From NCBI GenBank assembly GCA_003255065.1, contig QAOA01006885.1, positions 180,415 through 244,414 on the forward strand: DNA of 64,000 nucleotides. Direction: 5' to 3'. Origin of the DNA: Cercis canadensis. Its lineage: Eukaryota; Streptophyta; Magnoliopsida; Fabales; Fabaceae. Positions 60,866-64,000 of the stretch are shown here, one piece after another. Under the pieces are notes generated by a model. That model was not told the origin of the DNA, ran no database searches, and worked only from the letters and a program-made list of their open reading frames with translations. The stretch's first letter is position 1, and each line of letters opens with the position of its first letter. The position numbers were made by a program, and so were the translations under genes.

Positions 60866-62540
60866 CACTAGAAATACACAGTAATTATTGATTGTTATGT
60901 TTTTTAAACAGTTTTTCTTTATCTTTTTGTTTTAGAAATTCTCCCAACCGAAAAAGTAGATTCTACGACCAGTCACATGGGCTTTGGTGCTTCCTATATT
61001 AGGGATCATTACCCAATAGAAAGCATACTCGTACCTTCATTAGCTTCCTCGAAAGCAAAATGAGACCAACTCTGGTTTTTAACTTTGCTTGTGAATCATG
61101 GCCAAATAAATAAAAAAAGTGATCAATATCTATATGTGCTTTATGACTCCACTAGATGGTACCTCTACTCCTATGGCTCTTCATCAAATGCAATTAACTT
61201 GTACCCCTACTCACATTTATAAATAATCATCAATGTTTTAAGCCTAGCCAGTCTCTAAGAGTAGTGCACCATGAAAACATAAATAAGTGGGTTTCATGGG
61301 TTGAGCTTATACATGGAAATATCTATAATGGTGGTTACTATGGGGTATGTGATACTATTACTTTCTTCTATTAGGATTTTTTTTACATCTCAAATTTAAT
61401 GTCATTGTTAAGATTTTAAAAATCGAATCAATCAATGTAGGTAGGAATAGTTAATTCCTTGTTAAAATGCATAAACAAAGTGTTGTTCATTGAAAAGTAA
61501 TTTTTTTTATATAATTAAATTTAAAATTCTATCAACTGTTTTAAAATCTGATCCATACTAGATGACTTAATTTTTTAATATCTTCGCAGTGACACTAAAT
61601 TTTAAATGTGAGTCCTACTAGAACAATCAATGAGAGTGAATGCCACCATCTATAATATGGTGCTTTAGAAACAAGTGAATAAAAATTCATTGATGCTTCA
61701 TTACAGGTCCTGCTAAATGTTTTCATTTTTGAGCTATCCAAATATAAGGTGCCCATGCATATTATTGTGGCACTTTAACTAAATAATATTGTTTTCAAAC
61801 TATTTATGCAAATGGATTGTTTTAAAACTATTCACCCAAATGGAAATGTTTTGATTAAAATATCATACAGCAAAATGACAAAAGAGTCCTCTTGCAATCA
61901 GTGGGACTGCCATATTAAAAGTAGTGGGATCAATAAAATTTCACCCCTCTTTCTCTTTCTTTGCATATTTTTCTCTTTCTCTGAATTGTTTCTCTCTCCC
62001 TCAGCTTTCTCTCTCTCTCTCTATTTTGTTTGTGACTGATTTCACAGCAGTCCTGTTGTTTGAGAAGAGCGGGATTTCAAAGATTCCGATGTTTCCAAAA
62101 TAGCGGGATTACGTTAAGAATTAATGTCTGATCGCTCTATTTTACAAATAGTGGAACCTTTAAGATCCCGCTGTTTAGCCAAATAGTGTGACCAACTTCG
62201 TCATTTTTTGCTTCAATTTTTAATTCAAAACAACACCATTTTAATAAATTGTTTGTAAATTACCCAAAATACGTAAATAGTTTTGAAAAATACATTTTTT
62301 GGGTCAATAAGCCGATTATTGTTACAATCCTTCTTCTTTCTTGTTACAAAGAAGGGCAACAAAACTAAGAAAAATGGAGGAAAGTACACAATAAAAATAA
62401 AATCCAAGACATCAATAAATCATTGACTTCAGATTTTTAAATTAAAAATCATCAAAAAAAAATTTCCTCTATTTTAATCCATGTTTACATTTGTGGATTC
62501 AGTTGAATTTGAGCTGCCCAAAAAAGAATATTAAGTCGCT
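60866..62540. other. Non-coding region with a CT-rich stretch
   Basis: No supported gene. A CT-rich microsatellite-like block lies at about 61947-62022. Short GCGGGATT/ATCCCGC words recur at 62068-62170. Confidence 0.5.
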
Positions 62541-62579
62541 AGGGTTTCCAGAGACATGAAATCCATGTTACGTGACAAC

Positions 62580-63040
62580 CTCCTCCTATTGATTTCTTCA
62601 AGTTGAACACTGATGGTTCAGCCCTTACTAACCCAGGACCTCTGGGGGCAATGGGATATCATTAGGAATCATAAAGGAGAATGGGTATCAAGTTTTAGGG
62701 TTTAGGGTTTAGGGTTTTACTAAAAAAAATAAGAATGGGATCTCCAAACTTAGCTGAATTATGGAAGGCATCAGCCTTGCATGCCAAATGGGAATCACAA
62801 AACTGCTTATAGAAGTTGATTCTCAGTTTGTAGTTCTCAAAGACAATCACATCTCTAACCACCATTTTGTTCCTCTGGCTAAGCATTGCAGGAAACTATT
62901 GTAGGGGATTCCCCTTTTTAAGCTGAAGCATGTTTTTAGAAAAGCTAATGGAGGTGCAGACATTATGGCTAAAGTGCACACAGCCTAAATGACCAGTTTA
63001 ATGTTTTTACTGCACCACTATCTTTTGTTAAGGATGTAAT
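62580..63040 (+). pseudogene. Retrotransposon-type RNase H domain relic (RVT_3)
   Basis: Recognisable blocks of the plant LINE-associated RNase H appear in order: L-N-T-D-G-S-A-L-T-N-P-G-P (about 62602-62640), G-E-W-V-S-S-F (about 62670-62691), L-A-E-L-W (about 62750-62764), L-L-I-E-V-D-S-Q-F-V-V-L (about 62804-62840), P-L-A-K-H-C-R (about 62870-62893) and H-V-F-R-K-A-N-G-G-A-D-I-M-A-K (about 62928-62973). The first Asp and the later E and D of the RNase H active site are visible, but frameshifts, stops and a telomere-repeat tract break the frame. Confidence 0.75.
62692..62719 (+). repeat. Interstitial telomeric repeat (TTTAGGG)3
   Basis: TTTTAGGGTTTAGGG plus a third unit and a partial fourth, perfect Arabidopsis-type telomere repeats, placed inside the RNase H relic between its G-E-W-V-S-S-F and L-A-E-L-W blocks. 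Confidence 0.85.
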
Positions 63041-63780
63041 CTATTTTGATGTCATAGGAAGAGCCATTCCAAGGCTTGTAGGTTCTTGTACTATTGAAAA
63101 TACCTCTCTGGACTGATTGGGTCTCAGTCTTAGATGGTTCTCTAGTTGTAATAAGAAATGACAAGAATAAGTGAAAAACATAACTTCTTTGTTATAAACG
63201 TATGATTGAAGCTGCCAAATCCCAACCAAAATCTGCTGAGCTAAAAGCTAAAAGGTCAAAGAGAGTGAATATAATTGAGTCAGAATTGGCAGAGGTTCTA
63301 GAAAGGTAAATTTGATTACACCCTACCAACTAACAACCTTGCGTAACTAGCACTTGCCTCTATTAACCTTTCTTGGGGGCAAAACAAACACTAGTAGCTC
63401 TTAATATATATTGGACTTTTCTTATGTATCAACATTAATTATCATTTATTGTAAAAATATTTAATATTAATAGTTTATTTTTAACGACTAAAATTAAATA
63501 TTTTTTACATTGGTAATTATTATATTACTATATTAAAAACGAAGATTCTATGATATTACATGTGCATATTATATTAAACTGATGTGATAAGAATATGTAA
63601 TTTTTATATTTTATTTGATATAAAATTAATTTATTTTATTTTCTCAAACAAACTAAAAAATAATTAATTTATACACATGTCATTTACACATTGATTATTC
63701 TTATGTAGTATGACATACAACAAAGTATTCAAAAAACTTCCTATTAAAAAATAGAGTAAAACCCCTTTTTAGTCGCTTAA
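63041..63780. other. AT-rich non-coding sequence
   Basis: No coding content recognised between the RNase H relic and the terminal repeat. An AT-rich stretch runs from about 63400 to 63740. Confidence 0.5.
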
Positions 63781-63817
63781 TTATTCAATGATCGACAAGT
63801 TAGTCTTCCAAAAATGT

Positions 63818-64000
63818 TCGCTGACAATTTCGTCCTCGAATTATGATTCCGTACGACAAATTAGTCCTCGAATTATATTCGCTGACAATTTAGTCCTCGA
63901 ATTATGGTTTCATACGACAAATTAGTTCTCAAATTAATCCTCAACTGAGGACTAATTTGTCGTACGGAACCATAATTTGAGGACGAAATTGTCAGCGAAC
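63818..64000. repeat. Direct and inverted repeat cluster cut by the window end
   Basis: A unit of about 61 bp (TTCGCTGACAATTT...GTCCTCGAATTAT...TACGACAAATTAG) occurs at 63818 and 63879. Then 63943-64000 repeats it in reverse complement (GAGGACTAATTTGTCGTACG ... GACGAAATTGTCAGCGAA). The result is a strong hairpin, as in foldback or MITE-type plant repeats. Confidence 0.8.

Noticed and set aside
59966..60884. Long ORFs of about 300 codons on both strands
   Set aside because: They consist almost entirely of translated N bases in the assembly gap.
1..64000. CRISPR arrays, operons, or a novel multi-gene defence-like system
   Set aside because: This is plant nuclear DNA; the repeats seen are transposons, microsatellites or assembly duplicates, and the genes are unrelated neighbours.

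Overview
This window is nuclear DNA from a flowering plant, almost certainly a eudicot. It is AT-rich, its genes have many introns with GT/AG junctions, and it carries plant transposon debris (CACTA, Ac/Ds-like hAT, tRNA-type SINE, LTR and LINE RNase H relics). The gene families are typical of land plants. I cannot name the species from sequence alone.

Layout. 1-3406: 3' part of a decayed CACTA (En/Spm-type) element with a second DNA element nested inside it. 5777-6274 (+): WUN1/SAG20-like protein of the NTF2/SnoaL fold, with a TATA box. 7592-9235 (-): PLAC8-domain membrane protein, probably with a 1.7 kb leader intron. 12719-24244 (-): a complete 24-exon gene for the plant two-module D-alanine--D-alanine ligase-like protein (953 codons reconstructed without a break). 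25.0-27.7 kb: scrambled hAT transposase debris. 28302-31516 (-): alpha-SNAP in nine exons, the right length for the family but with one extra base in exon 2. 31.9-42 kb: no protein gene, only TE relics. 43184-43391 (+): a MIR164 hairpin. 49321-50359 (-): two orphan 3' exons of an unrecognised gene. 50608-52107 (-): intronless P-class PPR gene. 52474-52575 (+): intact U6 snRNA gene with USE and TATA, divergent from the PPR gene. 54871-57820 (-): decayed RING E3 ligase (RF298/RF4-like) pseudogene between two diverged copies of a short repeat. 59-64 kb: LTR-like sequence, an 822-base assembly gap, an RNase H relic interrupted by telomeric repeats, and a repeat hairpin cut by the window edge.

The genes do not form a pathway; this is an ordinary eukaryotic neighbourhood. 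The most informative items are the MIR164 gene, which no ORF search would show and which lies in a long gene-poor interval; the complete ligase model with a GC-AG first intron and a degenerate first catalytic module; and the alpha-SNAP frameshift.

An assembly pattern also matters. Four isolated single N bases are each flanked by two adjacent near-identical copies of equal or nearly equal length (17, 80, 467 and about 568 bp), which suggests unmerged contig ends or alternative haplotypes rather than real tandem duplications. I found no convincing evidence of a new multi-gene system.
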